Source of the DNA: Microbacteriaceae bacterium MWH-Ta3
GTDB taxonomy: Bacteria > Actinomycetota > Actinomycetes > Actinomycetales > Microbacteriaceae
Reading direction: 5' to 3'
Length of the DNA stretch: 64,000 nucleotides
Assembly (NCBI GenBank): GCA_003053925.1
Contig: QBKD01000001.1
Span: forward strand, 1 to 64,000
Shown piece after piece: positions 18,321 through 25,895 of this stretch. Position 1 is the stretch's first letter. Every line of letters starts with the position of its first letter. Position numbers and translations under genes: made by a program. The notes under the pieces were generated by a model. The model worked only from the letters and a program-made list of their open reading frames with translations, did not search any database and was not told the DNA's origin.

Positions 18321-19091
18321 TTACTGCACAGAATGCGTCGTTCCGCCCAGCGCGCCCGATGCGAGGTCGCATCGATCAGTCACAATCCCGTCCACACCCA
18401 GCGCGACCAACCGGCGCATATCAGCGGGGTTATTGACCGTCCACACATGAACCTCGACACCCGCGCGATGAAAGCGGCGCACAATTGCGGGCGTCACAAC
18501 GCGCAGCCAGCCATATCTTTCCGGAATCTGCACCGCATGAAAGCCCGCCATCCGAGGCGTCAGTCCGACAAGCGCCTGTAGCCATGCGCGAAAAAATTCC
18601 GAGGCCGCGGTACTGGTTGCGACGCCGGGCAGCTGCGCGACGGTCGCACGGCGCCTGCGGGCGCTAAAAGAGGACACCAACACGCGATGTTCCGCCGAGG
18701 CCTGGCGAATGGCGTCCACGGTACCCGTAATCGCGAGCTCGTCCTTGACATCAATATTGAATCGAGCGGTCGGAAATTCGCGCAACGCGTCGGCCAACGA
18801 CAGAAAAGTCTGGCCGCCGCCGAGGTCAATGCGCCCCAGTGCTTCCGACGTGAAATCGGCGACGCGGCCGGTCATTCCCGCAATACGACCGAGGTCCACG
18901 TCATGGCACACCATGGCGACACCGTCACGCGACCCCACGACATCGGTTTCGATGTACGCGGCGCCCGCATCGAGAGCCGCCTGGAATGCGCCTCGAGTGT
19001 TTTCGGGGTGATGTGTATGCAACCCGCGATGCGCAAAAATCCTGGGGGAGTGGCCCTGGAAATAGGGGTGCGGTTGCGCCTGGTTGCTCAC
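18321..19091 (-). CDS. glycerophosphodiester phosphodiesterase family protein
   Basis: Predicted to hydrolyse glycerophosphodiesters to glycerol-3-phosphate and an alcohol. The 256-residue TIM-barrel protein has FAHRGLHTHHPENT (His21, Arg22, Glu30), the metal-binding IETDVVGSRDGVAMVCHD and late VHVWTVNNP. No signal peptide, so probably cytosolic. The GTG start lies six bases after TAGCGT and is probably leaderless. Its promoter is back-to-back with that of the SDR gene. Confidence 0.88.
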   Translation of the reverse strand: MSNQAQPHPYFQGHSPRIFAHRGLHTHHPENTRGAFQAALDAGAAYIETDVVGSRDGVAMVCHDVDLGRIAGMTGRVADFTSEALGRIDLGGGQTFLSLADALREFPTARFNIDVKDELAITGTVDAIRQASAEHRVLVSSFSARRRRATVAQLPGVATSTAASEFFRAWLQALVGLTPRMAGFHAVQIPERYGWLRVVTPAIVRRFHRAGVEVHVWTVNNPADMRRLVALGVDGIVTDRCDLASGALGGTTHSVQ

Positions 19092-19097
19092 GACACG

Positions 19098-19103
19098 ACG
19101 CTA
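19098..19103 (-). promoter_or_regulatory. -10 box of a leaderless promoter for the phosphodiesterase gene
   Basis: On the minus strand, TAGCGT is six bases before the GTG at 19091. It lies only 20 bp from the diverging -10 box of the SDR gene, so the promoters overlap. Confidence 0.5.
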
Positions 19104-19122
19104 TCACGGGGGCGTTTCACGC

Positions 19123-19128
19123 TAGGGT
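19123..19128 (+). promoter_or_regulatory. -10 box of a leaderless promoter for the SDR gene
   Basis: TAGGGT, six bases before the ATG at 19135, with no ribosome binding site. Confidence 0.55.
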
Positions 19129-19134
19129 TTACGC

Positions 19135-19902
19135 ATGAGCCACAATCCCTTGAAGCCCGGCCAGCTTGCCGGCAAGACCGCCTTTGTTTCCGGATCGTCG
19201 CGTGGAATTGGCGCGGCGACCGTCGGATATTTTGCCGAGGCAGGCGCCAAGGTGGCCATTAATTTCCGCAACAAAGAGGCTCGCGCCATCAAGCTGCGTG
19301 ACCAGATTGTCGCGGGCGGCGGCGAGGCCATTATCGTGGGCGCCGACCTCACCGACTACGACACCATCACCGCGTTGCGCGACACCTTGGCCGCCGAGTT
19401 TGACGGTTCGCTGGACATTCTGGTGTTGAACGCATCGGGCGGCATGGAGGCCGGCATGGGCGATGACTACGCCATGCGTTTGAACCGCGATGCCCAGGTC
19501 AACCTGTTGCAGACGCTGCGTCCGCTCTTGCACGAGGGATCGCGCGTGGTGTTCGTCACCAGCCACCAGGCTCACTTCATTCACCAGAAGGACACGATGG
19601 ACGACTACGCGCCCGTCGCACTGTCCAAGCGTGCGGGCGAAGACGCACTGCGCGATTTAATTCCCGGCCTTGCGGCCGACGGCATTGGCTTCACCGTCGT
19701 GTCGGGCGACATGATCGAGGGCACCGTAACCGCAGCACTATTGGACCGCTCGAACCCCGGTGCGATCGAATCGCGTAAGGCCGCGGTGGGCAAGCTGTAC
19801 AACGTCGAAGAATTCGCCGGGGAAGTGGCAGCCGCTGCCGTTGATGCCGTACCCGCCGACAACACGCGCCTCGTCGGCGACGTCAGCGACTTCCTCGCCT
19901 AA
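19135..19902 (+). CDS. SDR family protein with an atypical active site
   Basis: A 255-residue Rossmann-fold protein with the NAD(P) loop VSGSSRGIGAATVGYF (18-33), a D-L adenine-ring segment (ADLTDYDT) and VLNASGG, all typical of short-chain dehydrogenases. The usual YxxSK catalytic motif reads VALSK: the Lys and preceding Ser are present, but Val occupies the Tyr place. A Tyr lies three residues earlier (DDYAPVALSK). The protein may use that Tyr, or bind nucleotide without redox activity. Substrate unknown. The next gene starts 11 bp downstream. Confidence 0.85.
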   Translation: MSHNPLKPGQLAGKTAFVSGSSRGIGAATVGYFAEAGAKVAINFRNKEARAIKLRDQIVAGGGEAIIVGADLTDYDTITALRDTLAAEFDGSLDILVLNASGGMEAGMGDDYAMRLNRDAQVNLLQTLRPLLHEGSRVVFVTSHQAHFIHQKDTMDDYAPVALSKRAGEDALRDLIPGLAADGIGFTVVSGDMIEGTVTAALLDRSNPGAIESRKAAVGKLYNVEEFAGEVAAAAVDAVPADNTRLVGDVSDFLA

Positions 19903-19913
19903 ACGGCCACACC

Positions 19914-20531
19914 GTGGTCGCCAGCATCGATTTCCCGACCCCAAAGGTCATGATCCGGCTGATTGCCGGCCTGTATCTGTTCGGGTTGGGCATTGCGGTG
20001 CAGATTCGGTCACACCTTGGTGTTGCACCGTGGGACGTGTTCGGTCAGGGCGTGTCCAACATCACGGGGCTCAGCTTTGGACTATCCACTGTTCTCGCGA
20101 GTGCCATAATTCTGCTGCTGTGGATTCCGCTGCGCCAAAAGCCCGGCATTGGCACGGTCTTTAATGCGCTTCTGATCGGGCCTTTTGTTGATTTATCGCT
20201 GCGATTCGTGCCCTCGGCCGAGTCGTGGCCACTGTGGGCGCAAATCCTGTGGTTTGTCCTGGGCATGACGACAATTGCCGTGGGAACGGGCATGTACATT
20301 GGCGCTCGGCTGGGGCCTGGGCCTCGTGACGGCTTGATGACCGGTTCGGTGCGTAAGTTCGGCAAGCCTGTGTGGATTGTGCGCACAGCGATCGAAGGCA
20401 TTGCGACAGCACTGGGATTCCTGGCGGGCGGCCACGTTGGACTGGGCACGTTGATTTTCGCGCTGGGCATTGGACCCATGGTGCAGGTGTCGATGCGAGC
20501 CTTTGGGCTCGTCGATAAGCGCGGCGTCTGA
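19914..20531 (+). CDS. YczE/YitT-like integral membrane protein
   Basis: A 205-residue polytopic protein with about five membrane segments. The N-terminal LYLFGLGIAVQI, GVAPWDVFGQG and the GARLGPGPRDGLMTG loop match the YczE/YyaS-like membrane family, whose biochemical role is unsettled. The start is a GTG at 19914, 11 bp after the SDR stop, so the two probably form an operon. Nothing in the sequence indicates a transported substrate. Confidence 0.8.
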   Translation: MVASIDFPTPKVMIRLIAGLYLFGLGIAVQIRSHLGVAPWDVFGQGVSNITGLSFGLSTVLASAIILLLWIPLRQKPGIGTVFNALLIGPFVDLSLRFVPSAESWPLWAQILWFVLGMTTIAVGTGMYIGARLGPGPRDGLMTGSVRKFGKPVWIVRTAIEGIATALGFLAGGHVGLGTLIFALGIGPMVQVSMRAFGLVDKRGV

Positions 20532-20682
20532 AGCGCGGCTTGCGGTGTGCGCGGCGTCAGCACGGCGGACTCCGCACTAGTGCACGGTCCGCATCACGGG
20601 CTCGCACCGCACCATTTCGCACTTTCCGCACCACCGGCACGCACCTGCACCACACTCCGGCCCACCCTACCGTTTGTCCGAT

Positions 20683-20696
20683 AATGCACATTATGT
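20683..20696. promoter_or_regulatory. perfect 14-bp palindrome, possible operator
   Basis: ATAATGCACATTAT is its own reverse complement and lies in a long gene-free region. It could be a repressor site, but no promoter-gene pair next to it is evident. Confidence 0.35.
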
Positions 20697-20809
20697 CAGT
20701 TAGCGTGAATTGACGCTTGCCTCTCATGGCTCACGGCTCGTCCGCCGGCACGACCTCGACTAAGCGCGTCGAGTCGCAACCACGGCGTTTCCTCACCACC
20801 CCACGTCGC

Positions 20810-20912
20810 GAAAAACTGCAACCAGCCGAGATCGCTTCGCAATGCCACTGCTTTCCACCCGAAAAATTGCAACCAGCCGAGATCGCTCCACAATGCCAAC
20901 TGCTTTCCACCC
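20810..20912. repeat. two tandem 51-52-bp repeat units
   Basis: Units begin at 20810 and 20861, each starting GAAAAA(C/T)TGCAACCAG, then CCGAGATCGCT and ending TGCTTTCCACCC. A third start of the unit at 20913 runs into the inverted-repeat element. The repeated end, GAAAAATTGCAACCA, is the same 15-mer that bounds the inverted-repeat elements. Confidence 0.85.
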
Positions 20913-20983
20913 GAAAAATTGCAACCAGTCACCGCGAAAGCACGGTTTCGAGGGTTTCAGCCCCTTTGGTTGCAATATTTCGG
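20911..20983. repeat. inverted-repeat element A (73 bp)
   Basis: Bounded by CCGAAAAATTGCAACCA and its near-perfect inverse TGGTTGCAATATTTCGG, with a core CGAAAGCACGG...TTTCAGCCCC. Related elements occur at 22029-22099 and 22112-22162, so the DUF2975/HTH gene pair is framed by copies. Small MITE- or REP-like units are a possible class. Confidence 0.8.
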
Positions 20984-21000
20984 AGAAATATTTCTACTAT

Positions 21001-21240
21001 TCACAGTTCTGAGACATCCGCTGGCACGACCTCTAACAGGTCCCCCGGCGTGCACTCCAACGCATCGCACAGCGACTCTAGTGTGGTGAAACGAATCGCG
21101 CGTGCGCGATCGTTCTTCAACACAGACAAATTGACAATCGAGATTCCGGTCCGCTGCGACAGCTCCGTCAGTGTCATCGACCGCTGCTGGAGCATCTGAT
21201 CGATTCGCACACGTATCCGTGTACTCCCCTGCTCGCCCAT
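21001..21240 (-). CDS. Xre/YozG-type helix-turn-helix regulator
   Basis: A 79-residue DNA-binding protein with a Cro/C1-type HTH: MTLTELSQRTGISIVNLSVL (about 22-41), then RFTTLESLCDALECTPGDLL. Such small regulators are regularly encoded next to DUF2975 membrane proteins. Its ATG directly follows the DUF2975 stop with no gap, so it is the second gene of that operon. The palindrome at 21972-21990 upstream of the operon is a candidate autoregulatory operator. Confidence 0.85.
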   Translation of the reverse strand: MGEQGSTRIRVRIDQMLQQRSMTLTELSQRTGISIVNLSVLKNDRARAIRFTTLESLCDALECTPGDLLEVVPADVSEL

Positions 21241-21948
21241 CTACACCAACCCGTCCACTTCGGTAGCGTTGCGCACTCCCGCCGAGATAAGCGACCGCAG
21301 GACGGCAAGACCGAGGGCCACAACGAAGAAGGTCCAGGTGATACTCCAGGAATTCACCGTGAAATCCAATAGGGCCATTTCGTCATAGATCCCCATCGTT
21401 GCGAATTTCGACGCCACCTCTCGGAATACGGCAAGAGTCAGCATCGCGGTCGCTGACATGGTTACAGCACCTCGTGCTCGCTCGGTGAATCCGGCTGTGC
21501 GAATCAGGTCATGACAGAGCGCAAAGAGCACCAAAGCGACAATCATCCACATCAGAAGGTCTGCGACCGATGCGGCTATTACCCACGTCATCGTGGCATC
21601 CGAGAATCCGCTGACCTCCAGGGTTCGGGGAACAAACATGTTCTCCCACACCTGAGCCGCACCGTTGGACTGTTGCGTGAGCAGCACTGTGGCGGCACCG
21701 TCGCCCGCGGCGGGCGTGATCCCGGCTGCCGTCGCAAAGGTGAATTGCAGAATCGGGCGCGGCGTTAGCGCCTCGACGACAACGGCAACCAATTGCCCGC
21801 CGAGCGAAATCATGGCAAGAATCGCGACGACGCGGCCTGTTTTTGCCCACACACCCGCGGCATCGCGAATTGCGGATCGCGACCACAACAGCAACCCGAC
21901 GGTAGCAGCGGCAACGAGGGCGATAATCCCCCACTCGGACAAGTTCAT
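21241..21948 (-). CDS. DUF2975 family membrane protein
   Basis: A 235-residue protein with about four membrane segments and a larger extracytoplasmic loop between the second and third (about 65-125). It fits DUF2975, whose members pair with YozG-like HTH regulators; function unknown. The start is ATG 21948 with AAAGG eight bases upstream, though a TTG two codons earlier is in frame. The pair may act as a membrane sensor plus regulator. It is bracketed by related repeats, which suggests the pair was acquired as a unit. Confidence 0.75.
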   Translation of the reverse strand: MNLSEWGIIALVAAATVGLLLWSRSAIRDAAGVWAKTGRVVAILAMISLGGQLVAVVVEALTPRPILQFTFATAAGITPAAGDGAATVLLTQQSNGAAQVWENMFVPRTLEVSGFSDATMTWVIAASVADLLMWMIVALVLFALCHDLIRTAGFTERARGAVTMSATAMLTLAVFREVASKFATMGIYDEMALLDFTVNSWSITWTFFVVALGLAVLRSLISAGVRNATEVDGLV

Positions 21949-21971
21949 GGGCAACCTTTCATAGATTATGT

Positions 21972-21990
21972 GTTAACGAATATCGTTAAC
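21972..21990. promoter_or_regulatory. 19-bp palindromic operator candidate upstream of the DUF2975-HTH operon
   Basis: GTTAACGA-ATA-TCGTTAAC: 8-bp arms, perfect inverse repeats around a 3-bp centre. It lies 24 bp before the ATG and overlaps or abuts a CATAAT -10-like sequence, as an autoregulatory repressor site would. Confidence 0.55.
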
Positions 21991-22028
21991 TTCATCGATT
22001 CTCAAGGTGGGACCATAACAATTTGTCG

Positions 22029-22099
22029 CGAAAAATCACAACCAGTCGCCACGAAAGCACGGATTCGAGGGTTTCAGCCCCGTTGGTTGCAATTTTTCG
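22029..22099. repeat. inverted-repeat element B (71 bp)
   Basis: CGAAAAATCACAACCAG at the left, TTGGTTGCAATTTTTCG at the right, with core CACGAAAGCACGG and GAGGGTTTCAGCCCC. The sequence and order match element A. Confidence 0.8.
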
Positions 22100-22111
22100 A
22101 CTGAATAGGGG

Positions 22112-22162
22112 CCTGAAAGCACGGAAGCGAGGGTCTCAGCCCCGATGGTTGCAAATTTTCGG
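22112..22162. repeat. inverted-repeat element C, half copy (51 bp)
   Basis: CTGAAAGCACGGAAGCGAGG, a TCTCAGCCCC core and terminal GATGGTTGCAAATTTTCGG match the right part of elements A and B. The left inverted end is missing. From here to 22243 nothing further is recognised. Confidence 0.75.
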
Positions 22163-22243
22163 CAGCATTGCTGGTCGCAACGCCCATCTGCCCGCGAGTC
22201 TGCACAACCGCGAGGCGATGCCTCCGTCTCAGGCCGATGCAGG

Positions 22244-23290
22244 CTAGTTGGTTGCCGCCACCCACGCGGCCAGCTGGGTCGCAGCAGCGCCCGAATCAAT
22301 CGCGCGCCGCGCCACGTCGACGCCCTCGGACATGCGCTCGACAAAGGAACGATCGCGCTCGGCCGGATTCAACGACAGCTGGTAAGCAACGATTCCAGCC
22401 GCCGCATTCAGCAGAACGATGTCGCGAACTGCGCCGGACTCCCCCGCAAAAACCTTGCGTGCCGCCTCGGCGTTCTCGGCCGCAGTGCCACCGCGAATGT
22501 CCTCGATGCTCGTGTACGCGAAACCGATCTCGCGAGGGTCAAAATCGTGCTCCGTCACGCTACCGCGGGCAACTTCCCACACGTGCGAGTGGCCCGTCGT
22601 GGTGATCTTGTCAATGCCGTCTTCGCCGCGGTACACCAGTGCCGCCGCTCCCCTGGTTTGAAAAACGCCGACAACGAGCGGAATTCGAGCCGGATTCGAC
22701 ACACCCAAGGCGTTGGCGTTGGGACGAGCAGGGTTACACAACGGCCCCAAAATGTTGAAAATAGTGGGAATTCCCAACTGGGTGCGAACGGGTCCCGCAT
22801 TGCGGAAACCCGGGTGGAACACCATCGCATTGACGTAGGTCAGTGAAAGTTCCGAGAACACTCGGGCCACGGCATCCGCCTCGATCGAGATATTGACGCC
22901 CAGCTCGGTCAGAATATCGCTGGCACCCGACTTGCTGCTGGCCGCACGATTTCCATGCTTAATAACGGGGATACCCGCAGCCGACACCACAATCGAGGCG
23001 ATGGACGACACATTGGTCACACCAACGGGGTCTCCCCCGCTTCCCACAATGTCGACTGCGTTCGCCGAAATATCCAGGGGCAGCGCCGCCTCCAGAATCG
23101 CATCGCGAAAGCCCACTACTTCATCGACGGACTCGCCCTTAGCGCGCAAGGCCACAAGAAATGCTGCCAGCTGCGCCTCGGTGACGGTGCCATTCATGAC
23201 GGAACGCATCGCGCCACTCGCCGTCGCAATTGATAACGATTCGCCCGCAAGAAGCGTTTCAATGAGTCCAGACCAATTCGCCGATGTCAT
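22244..23290 (-). CDS. trpD: anthranilate phosphoribosyltransferase
   Basis: Joins anthranilate and PRPP in tryptophan synthesis. The 348-residue protein is standard length, with an N-terminal helical domain and the phosphoribosyl loop VDIVGSGGDP (79-88; GSGGD where many have GTGGD), VTNVSS, and KHGNRAASSKSGASDIL. No other trp gene is adjacent; it stands alone and diverges from ctaE. The ATG lies six bases after a TAACAT box, so the mRNA is probably leaderless. Confidence 0.95.
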   Translation of the reverse strand: MTSANWSGLIETLLAGESLSIATASGAMRSVMNGTVTEAQLAAFLVALRAKGESVDEVVGFRDAILEAALPLDISANAVDIVGSGGDPVGVTNVSSIASIVVSAAGIPVIKHGNRAASSKSGASDILTELGVNISIEADAVARVFSELSLTYVNAMVFHPGFRNAGPVRTQLGIPTIFNILGPLCNPARPNANALGVSNPARIPLVVGVFQTRGAAALVYRGEDGIDKITTTGHSHVWEVARGSVTEHDFDPREIGFAYTSIEDIRGGTAAENAEAARKVFAGESGAVRDIVLLNAAAGIVAYQLSLNPAERDRSFVERMSEGVDVARRAIDSGAAATQLAAWVAATN

Positions 23291-23296
23291 GTCCCC

Positions 23297-23302
23297 ATGT
23301 TA
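23297..23302 (-). promoter_or_regulatory. -10 box of a leaderless promoter for trpD
   Basis: TAACAT on the minus strand, six bases before the trpD ATG at 23290. Confidence 0.5.
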
Positions 23303-23394
23303 TCGCTCCCCCAATTGGGACTTTTGTCCCGAAACCTCTGAAAAGAAGCGCAAAACAGGCGCGTTGCGGTTCATACGACGGTTGAAATAACGCC

Positions 23395-23401
23395 ATAATA
23401 G
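23395..23401 (+). promoter_or_regulatory. -10 region of a leaderless promoter for ctaE
   Basis: ATAATAG ends five bases before the ctaE GTG at 23407. There is no ribosome binding site in between. The exact hexamer (ATAATA or TAATAG) is uncertain. Confidence 0.5.
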
Positions 23402-23406
23402 ATACC

Positions 23407-24030
23407 GTGACTAGTGCCTCAATTTCTCGACCCATGCCGGTCGTAAATCGCCCTAACTCCGTTGCCGTTGGCACAATCGTGTGGCTTGCGAGTGAGGTGA
23501 TGTTCTTCGCCGGCTTGTTCGCTATCTACTTCTCGTTGCGCAGCATGGCCCCCGAAATTTGGGCCGAGCAGACCGAGAAGCTGAACATCTCGTTCTCGTT
23601 GATGAACACCACAGTGCTGGTCCTGTCGAGTGTCACTTGCCAGTTCGGTGTTTTTGCCGCCGAGCGTCTGCAGCCTCGTCGTACCGGTTGGGCACCCTCC
23701 AAGTGGGGCGTCATCGAGTGGTTCTGGCTGACCTACGCCATGGGTGCCTTCTTCGTTGTGGGCCAGGTGTACGAATACGCCGTGCTCACCAGCGAGTGGG
23801 TTACCCTCAACAGCGACGCATACGGTTCAGCGTTCTACCTGACCACCGGTTTCCACGGTTTGCACGTCACCATCGGTCTAATCGCGTTCGTCATCATGAT
23901 TGGCCGCATGTACGCACTGAAGCACTTCACTCACCGCGACGCATCGTCCATGATTGCCGTGTCGTACTACTGGCACTTCGTTGACGTGGTGTGGATCGGT
24001 CTGTTCCTCGTCATTTACGTCCTCAAGTAA
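23407..24030 (+). CDS. ctaE: cytochrome c oxidase subunit III
   Basis: Subunit III of the aa3 oxidase, 207 residues with five membrane helices. GTIVWLASEVMFFAGLFAIY near the N-terminus and FYLTTGFHGLHVTIGLIA are family signatures; the C-terminus YYWHFVDVVWIGLFLVIY is typical. It heads the ctaE-qcrC-qcrA-qcrB operon, the usual actinobacterial order, away from ctaC/ctaD. The GTG start follows the -10 region directly. Confidence 0.95.
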   Translation: MTSASISRPMPVVNRPNSVAVGTIVWLASEVMFFAGLFAIYFSLRSMAPEIWAEQTEKLNISFSLMNTTVLVLSSVTCQFGVFAAERLQPRRTGWAPSKWGVIEWFWLTYAMGAFFVVGQVYEYAVLTSEWVTLNSDAYGSAFYLTTGFHGLHVTIGLIAFVIMIGRMYALKHFTHRDASSMIAVSYYWHFVDVVWIGLFLVIYVLK

Positions 24031-24050
24031 ACGAAAAGAAGAAAACGATT

Positions 24051-24836
24051 ATGCGCAAGATTTCGCACCGTACCGGACGCCGCCACCCGCTGGCGTCTGT
24101 CGCTCTGCTGGTCGTCGGTTTGTTTACGACGGGTGGCGCCTACGCGTTGTTCACGGGTACCGCAACGGCTGAATCGTCGGCAGTTTCCGAGGCTCAGTTG
24201 GACGAAGGCAAGAAGATTTTCCAGGCTAACTGTGCCTCGTGCCACGGCCTGAACGCAGAAGGCACCAATGCGGGCCCCTCGCTGATTGGCGTGGGCGCTC
24301 TTTCCGTCGAGTTCCAGGTGGGAACGGGGCGTATGCCCATGGCGGGCAGTGGCCCCCAGGCCGAAGTCAAGCCCGTTCAGTTCGTTCAGGAAGACATCGA
24401 CGCCATGGCTGCATGGGTCGCCTCGTTGGCCCCTGGACCCGCACTGCCCGAAGAAGAGATGCTGTCGGGTGGCGACGCCTCGAACGGCGCTGAGCTCTTC
24501 CGCGTGAACTGCGCCATGTGCCACAACGTGGCCGGTGCTGGTGGTGCACTGACCGAGGGCAAGTTCGCACCTCACTTGAAGAACATCGATCCCGTGCACA
24601 TTTACGCGGCGATGGTCACTGGTCCCCAGAACATGCCCGTGTTCTCGGACATGAACCTCACCCCCGAAGAGAAGCGCGACATCATTGCGTACCTCAAGTA
24701 CATGGACGGCAACGCTTCGGTAGGCGGCCTCGACCTCGGTGCGCTCGGACCGGTTTCGGAGGGTCTGTTCATTTGGATCTTCGGCCTGGGCGGACTCATC
24801 GCCATCACCGTGTGGCTTACCGCCAAGTCCAACTAA
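24051..24836 (+). CDS. qcrC: cytochrome bc1 complex diheme cytochrome c subunit
   Basis: Diheme cytochrome cc that passes electrons from the Rieske protein straight to the aa3 oxidase in the actinobacterial supercomplex. The 261-residue protein has an N-terminal membrane segment or signal anchor (about 15-35), two heme c sites, CASCH (61-65) and CAMCH (154-158), and a C-terminal membrane helix (about 237-257). The start is the ATG at 24051; AAAGAAG upstream is a modest ribosome binding site. No separate soluble cytochrome c is encoded nearby, in line with a fused chain. Confidence 0.95.
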   Translation: MRKISHRTGRRHPLASVALLVVGLFTTGGAYALFTGTATAESSAVSEAQLDEGKKIFQANCASCHGLNAEGTNAGPSLIGVGALSVEFQVGTGRMPMAGSGPQAEVKPVQFVQEDIDAMAAWVASLAPGPALPEEEMLSGGDASNGAELFRVNCAMCHNVAGAGGALTEGKFAPHLKNIDPVHIYAAMVTGPQNMPVFSDMNLTPEEKRDIIAYLKYMDGNASVGGLDLGALGPVSEGLFIWIFGLGGLIAITVWLTAKSN

Positions 24837-24866
24837 TTCATCGCGTCAGTTACGAAAGGTCAGACA

Positions 24867-25895
24867 GTGACAGATTCAGGTAAAGAGTTGGTCGACGCGG
24901 GCGCCGCAGTCGCCCACTCCGACGCAATCGAAAACCCTGGTTTCCAGCCCGAGCACAAGCGTGTTGCGGACCTGGACCCCCAGCGCGCGAAGGGCGCCGA
25001 GCGCGGCATTGCTGCCCTGTTCATCGCCTCGATCGTGTTCACGATTCTCGCCGCCGTGGCATACAACATCTTCCCGATCGTCGAGGGTGACCCCCAGTCG
25101 ATTCGGCTGAACAACATGTTCGTGGGTCTGGGTATTGCCTTCGGTCTGCTGGCTATTGGTGTGGGAGCCGTTCACTGGGCCAAGGCGCTTATGCACGGTC
25201 ACGACCTGGTCGAAGAGCGTCACGGCACCCGTGGCACCGAAGAAACCCGTACGCGTGCCGTCGAGATTTTCAAGGAAGCCAACGCCGAATCGGGCTGGAC
25301 TCGTCGCAAGTTGGTCCGCAACACGATGATTGGCGCCATGGTTGCGACGCCCATCCCCGCGATTGCACTGTTCCGCGACCTCGCTCCGGCCGGATCGCCC
25401 CAGGAAGTTCTGAACCACACCATGTGGAAGGCGGGAGTCCGACTCACGCGCGACCCCAACGGAACCCCCATCAAGGCCAGCGAAGTGACCATTGGTTCGG
25501 CATTCCACGTGATTCCCGAAAACCTCCTCGAGGTGGAAGAGGGCTTCCTGGACGAAAAGGCCAAGGCTGCTGTTCTGCTGATGCGTCTGAACCCCTCTGA
25601 CCTGAAGGAAGCGGCCGACCGCAAGGATTGGTCGTACGACGGAATCGTTGCCTACTCGAAGATATGTACCCATGTCGGTTGCCCGGTAGCACTGTATGAG
25701 CAGCAGACGCACCACCTGCTGTGCCCCTGCCACCAGTCACAGTTCGACGTTACCGAGCACTGCAAGGTCATTTTCGGACCGGCTGCGCGGCCTCTTCCCC
25801 AGCTGCCTATCGCAGTTGACGCCGAGGGCTATCTCATCGCCCAGAGCGACTTCCTTGAACCCGTCGGACCTAGCTATTGGGAGCGTGCACTATGA
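24867..25895 (+). CDS. qcrA: cytochrome bc1 complex Rieske iron-sulfur subunit
   Basis: The [2Fe-2S] protein of the bc1 complex. The 342-residue protein has an actinobacterial extended N-terminus with three membrane segments (about 48-70, 85-106 and 152-170). Cluster ligands are Cys267 and His269 in CTHVGCP and Cys286 and His289 in CPCHQSQFD, with Cys272 and Cys288 as the disulfide pair. TRRKL precedes the third helix, a Tat-like arrangement. The GTG start follows GAAAGG. The stop overlaps qcrB (ATGA). Confidence 0.95.
   Translation: MTDSGKELVDAGAAVAHSDAIENPGFQPEHKRVADLDPQRAKGAERGIAALFIASIVFTILAAVAYNIFPIVEGDPQSIRLNNMFVGLGIAFGLLAIGVGAVHWAKALMHGHDLVEERHGTRGTEETRTRAVEIFKEANAESGWTRRKLVRNTMIGAMVATPIPAIALFRDLAPAGSPQEVLNHTMWKAGVRLTRDPNGTPIKASEVTIGSAFHVIPENLLEVEEGFLDEKAKAAVLLMRLNPSDLKEAADRKDWSYDGIVAYSKICTHVGCPVALYEQQTHHLLCPCHQSQFDVTEHCKVIFGPAARPLPQLPIAVDAEGYLIAQSDFLEPVGPSYWERAL

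Larger units (their letters stand above)
20532..21000. other. 469-bp intergenic region with a palindrome and repeats
   Basis: No convincing gene is present on either strand. The first 150 bases are G+C-rich without obvious structure. A palindrome occurs at 20683-20696, two tandem 51-52-bp repeats at 20810-20912 and an inverted-repeat element at 20911-20983. The remainder is non-coding by eye. Confidence 0.7.

Noticed and set aside
20696-20932. Repeat-derived peptide frame (recurring GWLQFF) on the minus strand
   Set aside because: The apparent protein repeats come from the 51-52-bp DNA repeats, whose lengths are not both multiples of three; there is no start signal.
20810-20983. CRISPR array
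   Set aside because: Units are tandem or inverted with no unique spacers of constant length, and no cas genes are nearby.
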